Notes: a model not told the origin generated them from the letters alone. A DNA stretch of 34,631 nt from Nitrospirota bacterium (GCA_021811105.1 JAJZPM010000042.1:1-34631); one strand, 5' to 3'. Positions 1 to 9,108 are shown, numbered from the stretch's first letter. Numbers and translations are program-made.

Positions 1-16
1 GCATTCCCCATGCCAA
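1..16 (-). promoter_or_regulatory. Possible sigma-54 promoter firing out of the window
   Basis: On the minus strand the first bases of the window read TTGGCATGGGGAATGC. This has GG and GC separated by exactly ten bases, and TGGCAT at the -24 position agrees well with the sigma-54 consensus TGGCAY-N5-TTGC. The -12 part is ATGC instead of TTGC. Any transcript would run left, out of the window, so the target gene cannot be seen. It lies about 200 bases downstream of the waaA stop codon and could open a new transcription unit. This is a motif match only. Confidence 0.35.
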
Positions 17-60
17 CCATAACCCCCTGATTCTAAAAGATATCCCATCCGCTCCCCCGT

Positions 61-90
61 GCATCTCCGCAAATCCCTTTGCAGATATGC
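61..90. repeat. Short imperfect hairpin downstream of waaA
   Basis: Two 13-base arms (61-73 and 78-90) are reverse complements at 11 of 13 positions around a 4-base loop. No T-run follows on either strand, so it is a poor intrinsic terminator. It lies about 50 bases upstream of the possible sigma-54 promoter at the window edge, so it could be an activator site or an RNA stem. The remainder of 1-217 shows no convincing gene. Confidence 0.45.
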
Positions 91-217
91 GAAAAAAGGA
101 GGGGTAAGAAGCTGGAATCAAAAGGACGAGCATTACAGAGTGGAGACTAACGACACCTCACTTTTGCATAAGGATCATAGCAAAGAGGGCAGACTTGCAC
201 CTACGCGATTGCAACGG

Positions 218-1459
218 TTATCTAATAAAATCTCTGATCATATCCATCGCACGGTCGACAGCCCCCGAGTTCTTCACATACAGATCTCTCGCCTTCATGC
301 CGGCTGCACGTGCCTTTTCAGGAGCGAGGAGAAGCTCTTTTATCTTCTTTGCCAGTGCATTCGCCTCAACCTCGAATGCTGCCCCTTCGAGGAAGAAGTC
401 TTTAATGAACGGGAAGTTTTCCATGTGAGGACCACAGATGATGGGCTTTCCCCAAAAGGCCGGTTCGAGAGGGTTCTGGCCCCCTGTGGCTGCAAAGCTT
501 TTTCCGATCACTGCGATATCGGCAATGGAGTATACGGCTGACAACTCTCCCACCGTATCGAGCAGGAGAACTTTCTTGTCTCGAATGCCGGCATCCGGCA
601 CCTCCCCAATATACGAACGCCTCGCGTAGGCAATCCCTCTCGACTTCAGAAGTTCCTCCACTTCCCCAAACCTTTCTGGGTGCCTGGGGGCAAGGATCAA
701 TTTGAGGCCGGGGAACCTGTCGCGATTTTCATTATATGCCGCAAGGATTATTTCCTCCTCGCCTTTATGTGTGCTTCCCGCAACAATAACCGGATCGCCG
801 AGCGCTTTAGCCCACGAAGGAACCTCACCGGAAATGCTCATGTCGAATTTGAAGTTCCCCATTACCCTGACCTTGTCTTTCGGGGCGCCGATTTCCCTCA
901 GTCTTTCGGCGTCGACCTCTCCCTGCATGCCGAAGGCCCGCACAAAAGAAAAGACCTTTTTCATGAAGAAAGAGATCCGTCGGTACCCCCTCGCTGATTT
1001 TACGGATATCCTGCCGTTGACTACAACAACGGGAACGCCTGCGCGCGACAGTACCCTGAAGATATTCGGCCAAAGCTCTGTCTCCACTGCGATAAAGATA
1101 CGCGGATTGATTCTTCCGATGCAGCGTCTGAGGACGAAGCTGATGTCAAAGGGAAGATACACAACCTTTGTTCCCCCCGGGACCTTTTCATGAGCGACTC
1201 TTTGTCCTGTATCGGTTATCGTCGAAAGCATGAGCGGAGATTCGGGGAACTCCGCCCTCAGCCTCTGAAGGAGCCTTATCGAAGCGCCGACCTCTCCCAC
1301 CGAAACCGCATGTACCCATATGGCCGAATCGGTTTTCGGCAAGTAGCCGAACTTCTCCCTCAGCCACTTCCCCCTGAGGTCTTTAGGTCTCTTGAGATAC
1401 TCGGGCAGCAGCAACACCATGACAACAACCGCATAAAGCACGCTATAAATGAAGAACAT
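218..1459 (-). CDS. waaA: 3-deoxy-D-manno-octulosonic acid (Kdo) transferase
   Basis: Inner-membrane glycosyltransferase (GT30) that moves Kdo from CMP-Kdo onto lipid A precursor, starting the LPS core. From ATG at 1459 the protein has 413 residues, normal for the family. It has an N-terminal hydrophobic anchor (about residues 3-20), then HAVSVGEVGA with the presumed catalytic Glu at 56, ETELWPN at about 126-132, and a C-terminal GT-B half containing GKSF-ATGGQNPLEPA, which binds the CMP-sugar. A TTG at 1471 in frame has AGGA three bases upstream and is an alternative start. The gene is last in a minus-strand operon after lpxB, separated by 103 bases that hold an inverted repeat and a tiny ORF. 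I cannot tell from sequence whether it adds one or two Kdo units. Confidence 0.95.
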   Translation of the reverse strand: MFFIYSVLYAVVVMVLLLPEYLKRPKDLRGKWLREKFGYLPKTDSAIWVHAVSVGEVGASIRLLQRLRAEFPESPLMLSTITDTGQRVAHEKVPGGTKVVYLPFDISFVLRRCIGRINPRIFIAVETELWPNIFRVLSRAGVPVVVVNGRISVKSARGYRRISFFMKKVFSFVRAFGMQGEVDAERLREIGAPKDKVRVMGNFKFDMSISGEVPSWAKALGDPVIVAGSTHKGEEEIILAAYNENRDRFPGLKLILAPRHPERFGEVEELLKSRGIAYARRSYIGEVPDAGIRDKKVLLLDTVGELSAVYSIADIAVIGKSFAATGGQNPLEPAFWGKPIICGPHMENFPFIKDFFLEGAAFEVEANALAKKIKELLLAPEKARAAGMKARDLYVKNSGAVDRAMDMIRDFIR

Positions 1460-1460
1460 G

Positions 1461-1523
1461 TCAGCCGGCAATTATCCTAGTTCTTAACCTTACCTGTGCC
1501 GAGTTTATGTGCTTTTTCAGCAT
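1461..1523 (-). CDS. Possible 20-residue leader peptide before waaA
   Basis: An ATG at 1523 is preceded by AAAGGAG with nine bases of spacing, the best ribosome binding site in the lpxB-waaA gap. It opens a 20-codon frame (beginning MLKKHIN, basic, ending RIIAG) whose TGA is one base before the waaA ATG (TGACATG). Such spacing would allow a terminating ribosome to restart on waaA. The frame runs through the right arm of the 13-base inverted repeat at 1487-1554, so its translation would melt that stem. There is no homology to lean on, so it may simply be a short chance frame. Confidence 0.35.
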   Translation of the reverse strand: MLKKHINSAQVRLRTRIIAG

Positions 1524-1554
1524 GTTCGCCTACTCCTTTATGCACAGGTAAGGT
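1487..1554. repeat. Perfect 13-base inverted repeat in lpxB-waaA gap
   Basis: ACCTTACCTGTGC at 1487-1499 is repeated exactly as its reverse complement at 1542-1554, enclosing 42 bases. In the minus-strand message this makes a 13-pair stem. Its loop holds a strong ribosome binding site and the ATG of a 20-codon ORF. No T-run follows, so it is not a standard terminator. Possible roles are translational control of waaA or an RNA-processing site. Confidence 0.6.
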
Positions 1555-1562
1555 CATCATTT

Positions 1563-2702
1563 TTATTTCCATCCCGCCATATCGATGACGATATCGGCTA
1601 CCCTGTCGGACGGCCGCCTCCCGTCGAATTTCGCCCTGATTTCTCCGAAAGATTCGAGCATGCCCTGTCGGTACCGACTGTCGGTAAGAATTCTTCGCAG
1701 CTCAGCCACAATCTTCTCCGGCGAGGCATTGCGCTGAAGAAGCTCCTTAACCACTTCCCTTCCGGCAAGGATATTCACAAGTGAGATATGTTTCACCTGA
1801 ACAATCATCTTACCGAGCCAAAAGGTCAAAGGGAACAATTTATAGACTACTACGGAAGGGACGCCTAAAAATGCAGCCTGCAGAGTTGCCGTGCCGGATG
1901 CAATGACCGCCAGGTCGGATGCGGAAAGGACTCTGAGTGATTCGCCTTTATTGATCAAAGCTCCTTCTTCCCGGAAACGGTCCAGGATTTTTTCGTATGA
2001 GGCCAGGTCTGTATTCGGCGCGAGGGGGATGCAAAACCCGAACTCTCCGAACTCTTTCCTGAATCTCCGTATCACGGCGAGCATAAGAGGCAGGAGTCTC
2101 TGCAGTTCATGGGGTCTGCTCCCGGGAAGGAGCGACAAGAGAGGCTTTCCCGCCGGCAGACCGAGGGCCTCCTTTGCTTCGGCACTGGTGGTCCTGATTT
2201 GATGAATTTCATCAAGGACGGGGTGTCCGACGAATTCGCAGTCAAGCCCGGTCCCCCGGTAAATCTCTTCTTCGAACGGGAGAATGACCGCCATCCGGTC
2301 TACCATGCGGCTTATCTTTTTTATTCTGTTCCTTCTCCATGCCCATACCTGGGGACTGACGTAATAGAGTATCTTGGTGTTATTTTTTCTTGCGAGGGCG
2401 GCAAGCTTCAGGTTGAAATCGGGATAGTCGATAAGGACGAGCACGCCGGGACGCTCTTTCCTGAGGGCATCGGCAGCCCTCGCAAAGGTCTCCTTAATTG
2501 CTTTCAGCGATGACAGGGCCTCGGTGAGTCCAAAAGCGCTGGCGATGCCGGAAATGAGTTCGACCCCTGCTTCCCGCATCCTCTCCCCACCGATGCCGAT
2601 GACCCTGATACCCGGCAGATTTTTTTTCAAAGAAGCCGCAAGCAGCGCCCCGTACAGCTCGCCTGAGGTCTCGCCGCTCACGATCATGACAGTCTGAGGC
2701 AT
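1563..2702 (-). CDS. lpxB: Lipid-A-disaccharide synthase
   Basis: Peripheral inner-membrane glycosyltransferase (GT19) joining UDP-2,3-diacyl-glucosamine to 2,3-diacyl-glucosamine-1-phosphate to form the lipid A disaccharide. At 379 residues it has the normal length. Family landmarks are the N-terminal GETSGELYGA (residues 10-19), LIDYPDFN, YYVSPQVWAWRRNR, LPFEEEIY, FVGHPVLDE, LLPGSRPHEL and, near the C-terminus, SGTATLQAAFLGVPSVVVYK. The ATG lies 21 bases after the aminotransferase stop codon, indicating one operon. Because gnnA/gnnB-like genes precede it, its natural substrate may carry an amide instead of an ester at position 3 (inferred). Confidence 0.96.
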   Translation of the reverse strand: MPQTVMIVSGETSGELYGALLAASLKKNLPGIRVIGIGGERMREAGVELISGIASAFGLTEALSSLKAIKETFARAADALRKERPGVLVLIDYPDFNLKLAALARKNNTKILYYVSPQVWAWRRNRIKKISRMVDRMAVILPFEEEIYRGTGLDCEFVGHPVLDEIHQIRTTSAEAKEALGLPAGKPLLSLLPGSRPHELQRLLPLMLAVIRRFRKEFGEFGFCIPLAPNTDLASYEKILDRFREEGALINKGESLRVLSASDLAVIASGTATLQAAFLGVPSVVVYKLFPLTFWLGKMIVQVKHISLVNILAGREVVKELLQRNASPEKIVAELRRILTDSRYRQGMLESFGEIRAKFDGRRPSDRVADIVIDMAGWK

Positions 2703-2723
2703 CAGTTTCTCTGAATGGCACAG

Positions 2724-3818
2724 CTACAAAACATCATTTATGATGTCGGCAATGCGTCTGATCGCTGTGTCTTCAAGCTCGGGATACATCGGCAGAGAAA
2801 GCACCTTTTCCGAGCATTCCTCCGCAACGGGGAAATCGCCTTTCTTGTACCCCAGAAAGCCGACCGCCTCCTGGAGGTGCAGCGGTATGGGGTAATAGAC
2901 CACGGAAGAAATATCATCATCGCTCAAACGTTTCTGTATCTTGTCCCTTTCGTCGCTTCTGATCGTATACTGATGGTACACATGAATATGTCCGTCCAGT
3001 TCGACCGGGCATTGGACGCCCCCTGAAAGCAGCTCGTTGTAAAGGGAGGCATTCCGCCTTCTTTTTTCGTTATAGGATTCGATGCGCCCCATTTTTACCA
3101 GCAGAACGCCTGCCTGGATCTCGTCGAGACGGCTGTTGAAGCCCACTGATTCATGCCGGTACGCCCCTTTTGACCCGTGATTTCGCAGCATCCGTATATC
3201 AGCGGCAACGTCAGGATTGTTCAGGAGTACCATCCCGCCGTCCCCGAAAGCCCCCAGGTTCTTTGAGGGGTAAAAACTGAAGCACCCGGCGTCGCCGAAG
3301 CTGCCGGTCCTCTTCCCCCGGATTGAGGCGCCGAATGACTGTGCGCAATCCTCAATCACTTTCAAATTGTTTCTTCGGGCAATGTCCATGATCCTTTCCA
3401 TATCAGCGGGATGTCCGAAAATATGGACCGGCAATACTGCTTTGGTCTTCTCGGTGATCGCCTGCTCGATCCCGGCAGGATCGATGTTCATCGTCTCGGG
3501 TTCAACATCGACGAAGACCGGAGTAGCGCCCGTATAGAGGATGGCCTCGGCGGTGGCGAAGAAGGTAAAGGGAGTGGTGATCACCTCGTCCCCGTCGCCG
3601 ATGCCGAGCGCCTCTACCGACAGGTGCAGTGCATCGGTCCCTGAAGCGACGCCGATCGCCTCTGAGACGCCGTGATACCCGGCGATCTTCTTCTCGAGCT
3701 CCCGGACCTTGGGGCCAAGGATGTACTGGGAACTTTCGAGAATCCCGGTGATCGTCTCGAAGACTTCTTCTTTTATGTCGTTAAACTGTTTCTTAAGGTC
3801 TACCATCGGAACGGTCAT
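2724..3818 (-). CDS. gnnB: DegT/DnrJ/EryC1 sugar aminotransferase, GnnB-like
   Basis: PLP-dependent sugar-nucleotide aminotransferase of 364 residues. It shows GVASGTDAL (about 56-64), IEDCAQSFGA (155-164) and FSFYPSKNLGAFGDGG with the Schiff-base Lys at 186. The fold family includes WecE, ArnB and WbpE. Its place, between a Gfo/Idh oxidoreductase and lpxB, matches the known GnnA/GnnB pathway in Acidithiobacillus and Leptospira. There GnnA oxidises UDP-GlcNAc at C3 and GnnB transaminates it to UDP-GlcNAc3N, the precursor of lipid A with N-linked acyl chains. The ATG at 3818 has GGAG upstream, and the gene starts 41 bases after gnnA. A WbpE-like role in O-antigen sugar synthesis is the alternative. 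Confidence 0.85.
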   Translation of the reverse strand: MTVPMVDLKKQFNDIKEEVFETITGILESSQYILGPKVRELEKKIAGYHGVSEAIGVASGTDALHLSVEALGIGDGDEVITTPFTFFATAEAILYTGATPVFVDVEPETMNIDPAGIEQAITEKTKAVLPVHIFGHPADMERIMDIARRNNLKVIEDCAQSFGASIRGKRTGSFGDAGCFSFYPSKNLGAFGDGGMVLLNNPDVAADIRMLRNHGSKGAYRHESVGFNSRLDEIQAGVLLVKMGRIESYNEKRRRNASLYNELLSGGVQCPVELDGHIHVYHQYTIRSDERDKIQKRLSDDDISSVVYYPIPLHLQEAVGFLGYKKGDFPVAEECSEKVLSLPMYPELEDTAIRRIADIINDVL

Positions 3819-3859
3819 GACGAATTATCTCCACTCTGAATTTAGGGAAGTCCGCTTTT

Positions 3860-4774
3860 TCAGCGGGCATCTACCATCTCGTTTATCCGCAATGCAACCC
3901 GCAACGCATCGCGCGCTTCCAGCCCTGATACCCTGGGCCTACTTCTTGTCTCAACACAACGAATAAAGTCCTTCAGCTCTTCTTTGAGCGGCTCTTTGTC
4001 TTCAGGATTCAGGGTCTCGCAGGCGATATCAGAACCGTTCTTATAATAGCGCCGGACCTCGTGGCTCTGGTAATCCACCGAAACAAGCGAGTCCCTCTGA
4101 AACACCCTTAACCTCCTCTGTTTCTCGGGCGAAAGCCTGCTTGCAGTGATCAGCGCCTTGCATCCGTTTTCGAATTCGAGCCACGCCTTAGCGACGTCGA
4201 CCTTATCAGTAAGTACGCGCTCTCCTATCGCACGTATGTCCACAGGCTTCGCCTGCACGATGCTCAGAACGATATCAATATCATGGATCATCAGATCGAG
4301 AGTCACATCCACATCAATACCTCTCCCCAAAAAAGGGGAGATGCGTTCCGACTCCACGAACCGCGGCTGCGTTATCATGCCTGTTGCGGCCAGTATGCCG
4401 GGGTTATATCGTTCCAGGTGGCCGACCTGCAGAATGCGGCTCCTTCTTTCCGCCTCCCCGATCAGGGCATCGGCCTCATCGATGCTCTCCGTAATCGGTT
4501 TTTCGAGCAATATGTCCTTCCCGGCCGCGAGACACTCCATCGCCACCTCGTGATGGGTCGTTGTCGGCGTCACGATGCTCACTGCGTCGCAGAGCGGAAA
4601 CAGGTCGGCATATCGCATAAAGAACCTGCATCCGTACCTGCCCGCGATTTCTGCGCCCTGAACCGGGTCGGCATCCGCGACTGCCGTGAGTTCAACTCCT
4701 TCAAGTTCAGAATAAATCCTCGCATGGTGACGTCCCAGATAGCCGACGCCGATGACACCTATCCGTAAAGGCAT
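3860..4774 (-). CDS. gnnA: Gfo/Idh/MocA oxidoreductase, GnnA-like (UDP-GlcNAc 3-dehydrogenase)
   Basis: A 304-residue NAD(P)-dependent dehydrogenase. The N-terminal Rossmann motif is GVIGVGYLGRHH (residues 6-17). The family EKP motif (ILLEKPITE) carries the conserved active-site Lys, followed by GHLERYNP and DLMIHDIDIV in the catalytic domain. It heads a minus-strand operon with a DegT aminotransferase, lpxB and waaA. Similar oxidoreductases sit near lpxA/lpxB in Geobacter-like genomes, and GnnA itself belongs to this superfamily. I therefore predict oxidation of UDP-GlcNAc at C3. lpxA and lpxD, usual partners, are not next door. The start ATG is immediately preceded by GGGGGAGGA. Confidence 0.8.
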   Translation of the reverse strand: MPLRIGVIGVGYLGRHHARIYSELEGVELTAVADADPVQGAEIAGRYGCRFFMRYADLFPLCDAVSIVTPTTTHHEVAMECLAAGKDILLEKPITESIDEADALIGEAERRSRILQVGHLERYNPGILAATGMITQPRFVESERISPFLGRGIDVDVTLDLMIHDIDIVLSIVQAKPVDIRAIGERVLTDKVDVAKAWLEFENGCKALITASRLSPEKQRRLRVFQRDSLVSVDYQSHEVRRYYKNGSDIACETLNPEDKEPLKEELKDFIRCVETRSRPRVSGLEARDALRVALRINEMVDAR

Positions 4775-4808
4775 TCCTCCCCCATTCTAAAAGTTAGATG
4801 ATATTTTG

Positions 4809-4879
4809 CACTATCAGAGGATTTTTCAGCAAGGAATGAGTATTGTCCGCAAACGCTATTCTTATGCAAGCTGATAGTG
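4809..4879. promoter_or_regulatory. Inverted repeat in the divergent gnnA / DUF1015 intergenic region
   Basis: CACTATCAG at 4809-4817 recurs as CTGATAGTG at 4871-4879, a perfect 9-base inverted pair 53 bases apart between two divergent genes. A TACAAT hexamer at 4923-4928 could be the -10 box of the plus-strand gene, but I see no convincing -35. The pair could be an operator shared by both directions. Confidence 0.3.
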
Positions 4880-4959
4880 GATGGGTTCTGCCCCCCACTG
4901 GAATTAGCGGGAAACCGCATGCTACAATACCCAATCTTTTTCCCCGAGGAGTTGAACGC

Positions 4960-6222
4960 TTGGCTGAAGTAATCCCTTTTAACGGCGTCCTTTATAATGC
5001 GCCGCTCGTATTACACGAATCGGGCGCGGACCTGCTTGCGCCCCCGTACGATATTATTACTCCGGAATTCAGGGAGGACCTTTATCAAAGGAGTCCCTAC
5101 AACATTGTTCGGATAGACTTCGGCAAGGAACTTCCGGGTGACGACAGCTCACACAACAGGTACACAAGGGCAAAGGATTTCCTCGACGAGTGGCTTCGGG
5201 ACGGTGTTCTGACCGAGAGCCAACGCCCCTGCTTTTATTCTTACGAAATATCATATAAATTTGAGAATAAAGACAAAACACTGAGGGGTTTTCTCGGTCT
5301 GGTCAGGCTCGAGGAACTCGGCAAGGGCAATATCTATCCCCATGAGTATACCCATTCCAAGCCTAAGAAAGACAGGCTGAACCTAATGAGAATTTGCGGC
5401 GCGAATATAAGTCCGATTTTTTCACTCTACCGCAGTGACGAAGGGAAGACCGCGGCGGTATTTGCGGGAGCGCACGATGCCCCGGCGCGAGTTGAGGCGC
5501 GGGACCCCGACGGCGCTGTTCACAGGTTATGGGAAGTGAGTGACGCGAAGGCGATCGCCGTGATAGAGGAGGAACTTAAGGACAAGGCAATTTTCATCGC
5601 TGACGGTCACCACCGTTATGAGACCGCCCTAGCGTATCAGCGGGAGATGAGGATGAAAGAAGGCGCGTCCGGCAGCCCGAGACCCTACGACTACGTGCTG
5701 ATGTTCCTCGCAAACATGGCTGATGAGGGGCTTACAATCCTGCCGACTCACCGCCTGGTGAAGAAGATTCCGTCTGATGCGCTCGATCTTCTTTCAACTG
5801 ATTTCCGGATCGAGGAGATGAGTGACAACTTTGCTATCTCCCGTGCGATCGCGGGACAACGTGATGTATACGGCCTCTACACCGGGGGGGAAACCTGGTA
5901 TCGGCTGAGTTACAGGGGCGAAGGCATTTATGGCGTGCCGACGGCCTTGAGAGACCTCGATGTCACAATCCTTCATGACCTCATATTCAAGCAGCTTCTG
6001 GACATCGAGAGCGTCTCCTACGAGATGGATGTGCGGAAGTGCCTGCAGGCCGTCAGGGACTCGGCCTTCGCGGCAGCTTTCTTCCTCAATCCCACTAGGG
6101 TCGAAGATGTCGAAAAGGTGGCGCTCGCGTGGCTCCGGATGCCGCCGAAGTCGACGTATTTTTATCCGAAGCTTATGACCGGCATGGTGTTAAACATTTT
6201 CTACAATACTATTACACTTTAA
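4960..6222 (+). CDS. DUF1015 family protein
   Basis: A conserved cytoplasmic protein of unknown biochemical role. From TTG at 4960 it has 420 residues. The frame is open to 4843, but the TTG has GAGGAG eight bases upstream and yields the family-like N-terminus AEVIPFNGVLYN. Family marks are LAPPYDIITPEF near the start, YPHEYTHSKPKKDRL in the middle and the hallmark IADGHHRYETALAY. The conserved His/Glu cluster suggests a hydrolase or nucleotide-binding site, but none is established to my knowledge. It is 15 bases upstream of gap and likely in the same operon as gap-pgk. Confidence 0.88.
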   Translation: MAEVIPFNGVLYNAPLVLHESGADLLAPPYDIITPEFREDLYQRSPYNIVRIDFGKELPGDDSSHNRYTRAKDFLDEWLRDGVLTESQRPCFYSYEISYKFENKDKTLRGFLGLVRLEELGKGNIYPHEYTHSKPKKDRLNLMRICGANISPIFSLYRSDEGKTAAVFAGAHDAPARVEARDPDGAVHRLWEVSDAKAIAVIEEELKDKAIFIADGHHRYETALAYQREMRMKEGASGSPRPYDYVLMFLANMADEGLTILPTHRLVKKIPSDALDLLSTDFRIEEMSDNFAISRAIAGQRDVYGLYTGGETWYRLSYRGEGIYGVPTALRDLDVTILHDLIFKQLLDIESVSYEMDVRKCLQAVRDSAFAAAFFLNPTRVEDVEKVALAWLRMPPKSTYFYPKLMTGMVLNIFYNTITL

Positions 6223-7245
<1,023 letters not shown>

Positions 7246-8496
7246 ATGGCGAAGAAGAACAACACTAACGGGACGGCCGTCCCTATCAAGGACGTGCTGA
7301 ACAAGCTCTCGATCGACGAGCTCGACATAAAAGGAAAGAGAGTATTTATCCGTGCAGATTTTAATGTCCCGCTTGACGATAACCTGAGGATTACGGACGA
7401 CGGCCGGATACGTTCTACCCTCCCGACGATCAACTACGCGATTGACGAGGGTGCAAAGGTGATTCTCGCCTCTCATCTCGGGCGGCCCAAGGGCAAACCG
7501 GACCCGAGGTTCAGCCTTGCTCCCGTGGCAAAAAGACTTCACAGGCTGCTTGATAAGGAAGTGGTCTTTGCTCCCGACTGCGTGGGGCCGCAGGTGGAAA
7601 GCCTTGTCGCCAAGATGAAGGGCGGAGATGTGGTCCTCCTGGAGAACCTGCGGTTTCATCCGGAAGAGGAGAACAATGATGAAGGTTTCGCGCGAAGCCT
7701 CGCCAACCTCGCGGACTTTTTTGTAAACGATGCCTTCGGCGCCGCCCACAGGGCCCATGCGTCGACTGCCGGGATCACAAAGTTTCTGCCTTCTGCTGCA
7801 GGGTTCCTGATGAAGAAGGAGATCGAGTACCTCAAAGGGGTCGTGAATGCGCCGATACGCCCGTTTGTCGCGATCCTCGGCGGTGCCAAAGTTTCCGGCA
7901 AGATCGGCGTGCTCGAGCACCTCGAGGCGAAGGTGGACAAGGTCCTTATCGGCGGAGGTATGGCCTTTACCTTTATTAAGGCGATGGGGTACGAGGTCGG
8001 CGATTCTCTTGTTGAAAACGACATGCTCGAAACAGCGCAAAGGATTAGGAAGAAACTCAAGAATGCGGGCATAAAATTCTATCTCCCTGTCGATTGCGTG
8101 ATCGCGCAGACACTCGAACCGGGGGCCGAGACGAAGATCGTCCCGACCATGGAAATCCCGAAGGGATGGCGGGCGCTCGATATAGGACCGGCCACGGTCA
8201 AGCTTTTTTCCGAGGCCCTTGCGAACGCAAAGACGATCCTCTGGAACGGCCCCATGGGAATATTCGAGATCGATGCGTTTTCGCGTGGGACCTTCGCGAT
8301 AGCCCATTCCGTGGCGGATGCCTATGCGCTGACGATCGTCGGCGGCGGAGACACGGACCTCGCCGTCCACCGCGCCGGTGTTTCGGACGCCCTGTCGTTT
8401 ATCTCAACGGGCGGCGGCGCATCACTGCAGCTTCTTGAAGGGAAAGAGCTCCCCGGAATAGCGGCCCTGACGGAGAGGAATATCGAAAGCGTCTGA
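7246..8496 (+). CDS. pgk: Phosphoglycerate kinase
   Basis: Transfers the acyl phosphate of 1,3-bisphosphoglycerate to ADP, the ATP-forming step after GAPDH. It has 416 residues. An N-terminal stretch of about 20 residues precedes the usual start of homology (LDIKGKRVFIRADFNVPLDDN), so it is slightly longer than typical. Other marks are SHLGRPKG, LLENLRFHPEE, AILGGAKVSGKI, and the C-terminal nucleotide loop GGGDTDLAV followed by STGGGASLQLLEGK. The usual GGGDS is GGGDT here. ATG at 7246 follows the gap stop with GAGGAG upstream. The gene is followed by a strong terminator. Confidence 0.97.
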   Translation: MAKKNNTNGTAVPIKDVLNKLSIDELDIKGKRVFIRADFNVPLDDNLRITDDGRIRSTLPTINYAIDEGAKVILASHLGRPKGKPDPRFSLAPVAKRLHRLLDKEVVFAPDCVGPQVESLVAKMKGGDVVLLENLRFHPEEENNDEGFARSLANLADFFVNDAFGAAHRAHASTAGITKFLPSAAGFLMKKEIEYLKGVVNAPIRPFVAILGGAKVSGKIGVLEHLEAKVDKVLIGGGMAFTFIKAMGYEVGDSLVENDMLETAQRIRKKLKNAGIKFYLPVDCVIAQTLEPGAETKIVPTMEIPKGWRALDIGPATVKLFSEALANAKTILWNGPMGIFEIDAFSRGTFAIAHSVADAYALTIVGGGDTDLAVHRAGVSDALSFISTGGGASLQLLEGKELPGIAALTERNIESV

Positions 8497-8520
8497 AATT
8501 ACCTGTAGCAAGAGATGCGA

Positions 8521-8548
8521 AAATCCCCCTTTTCAGGGGGATTTTTTT
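8521..8548. terminator. Bidirectional intrinsic terminator between pgk and speD
   Basis: AAATCCCCC (8521-8529) pairs with GGGGGATTT (8536-8544) around a six-base loop, followed by a T-run to 8548. The minus strand gives the same hairpin followed by ATTTTT. It serves both convergent genes, pgk from the left and speD from the right. Confidence 0.9.
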
Positions 8549-8609
8549 ATAACAGAGCCGGGCGCATCTTTAGTGGACGGTGATGAGCGGTTAAATTGCG
8601 GATGGCGCT

Positions 8610-9017
8610 TCAGATCGTGGGCTGAAGCTCTGAGTCGGTGACTTTGTGCGGCAACTTTTCATTGGAATGCGAGAGTATCCCTCTTTTGAGCTCTACGATC
8701 GAAGGACTCTTGCTCTCGAACTGTTCGATAAGAAAAGACGCCGCTACTTCCGGTTTGATGATATCGCCGCAGGTAAAGATATCCACGGCCGCATAGGAAT
8801 ATTCCGGCCATGTGTGAATCGAAAGGTGAGATTCCGCGATAACTACCATGCCGCTGATACCGAAAGGATTGAATTCATGGAAGGATATGTCGACAATAGT
8901 CGCCTTGGCCTCTCTTGCCGCGGAGACCAATGCGTTCTTGACCCTCTTGAGGTCTTTGAGAATTTCGGGGTTGCACTCCCTCAACTCCACCAACAAATGG
9001 GTACCTAAAGCATGCAA
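8610..9017 (-). CDS. speD: S-adenosylmethionine decarboxylase proenzyme (bacterial class 1B)
   Basis: Self-cleaving pyruvoyl enzyme that decarboxylates S-adenosylmethionine, supplying the aminopropyl group for spermidine. The core is AESHLSIHTWPE. By analogy with the Thermotoga enzyme, cleavage precedes the Ser of ESH (residue 63 from the chosen start), and the nearby His and the Cys of IFTCGD complete the site. I chose TTG at 9017, giving MHALGTHLLVEL as in relatives and GAAGGGGGG just upstream. The longer frame to TTG 9038 overlaps a TATAAT box and lacks a binding site. Length is 135 residues. No spermidine synthase is in the window. Confidence 0.93.
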   Translation of the reverse strand: MHALGTHLLVELRECNPEILKDLKRVKNALVSAAREAKATIVDISFHEFNPFGISGMVVIAESHLSIHTWPEYSYAAVDIFTCGDIIKPEVAASFLIEQFESKSPSIVELKRGILSHSNEKLPHKVTDSELQPTI

Positions 9018-9078
9018 TCCTTTACCCCCCTTCAGCAATTATAATATGGGCCGTCACAACCGCCCTCTTAAGCTAAAC

Positions 9079-9108
9079 ATTTTACAGTAAAATCGCGAAA
9101 GTTGTCAA
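9079..9108 (-). promoter_or_regulatory. Sigma-70 promoter of speD
   Basis: On the minus strand TTGACA (9108-9103) and TAAAAT (9084-9079) are separated by 18 bases, a near-consensus promoter upstream of speD in the hisG-speD gap. A second TATAAT lies at 9043-9038 but has no matching -35 at normal distance. Confidence 0.65.

Noticed and set aside
8610-9038. Longer speD start at TTG 9038
   Set aside because: That codon overlaps a TATAAT hexamer, has no ribosome binding site and adds a non-homologous MLKGGKG. The TTG at 9017 has GAAGGGGGG and gives the family N-terminus.
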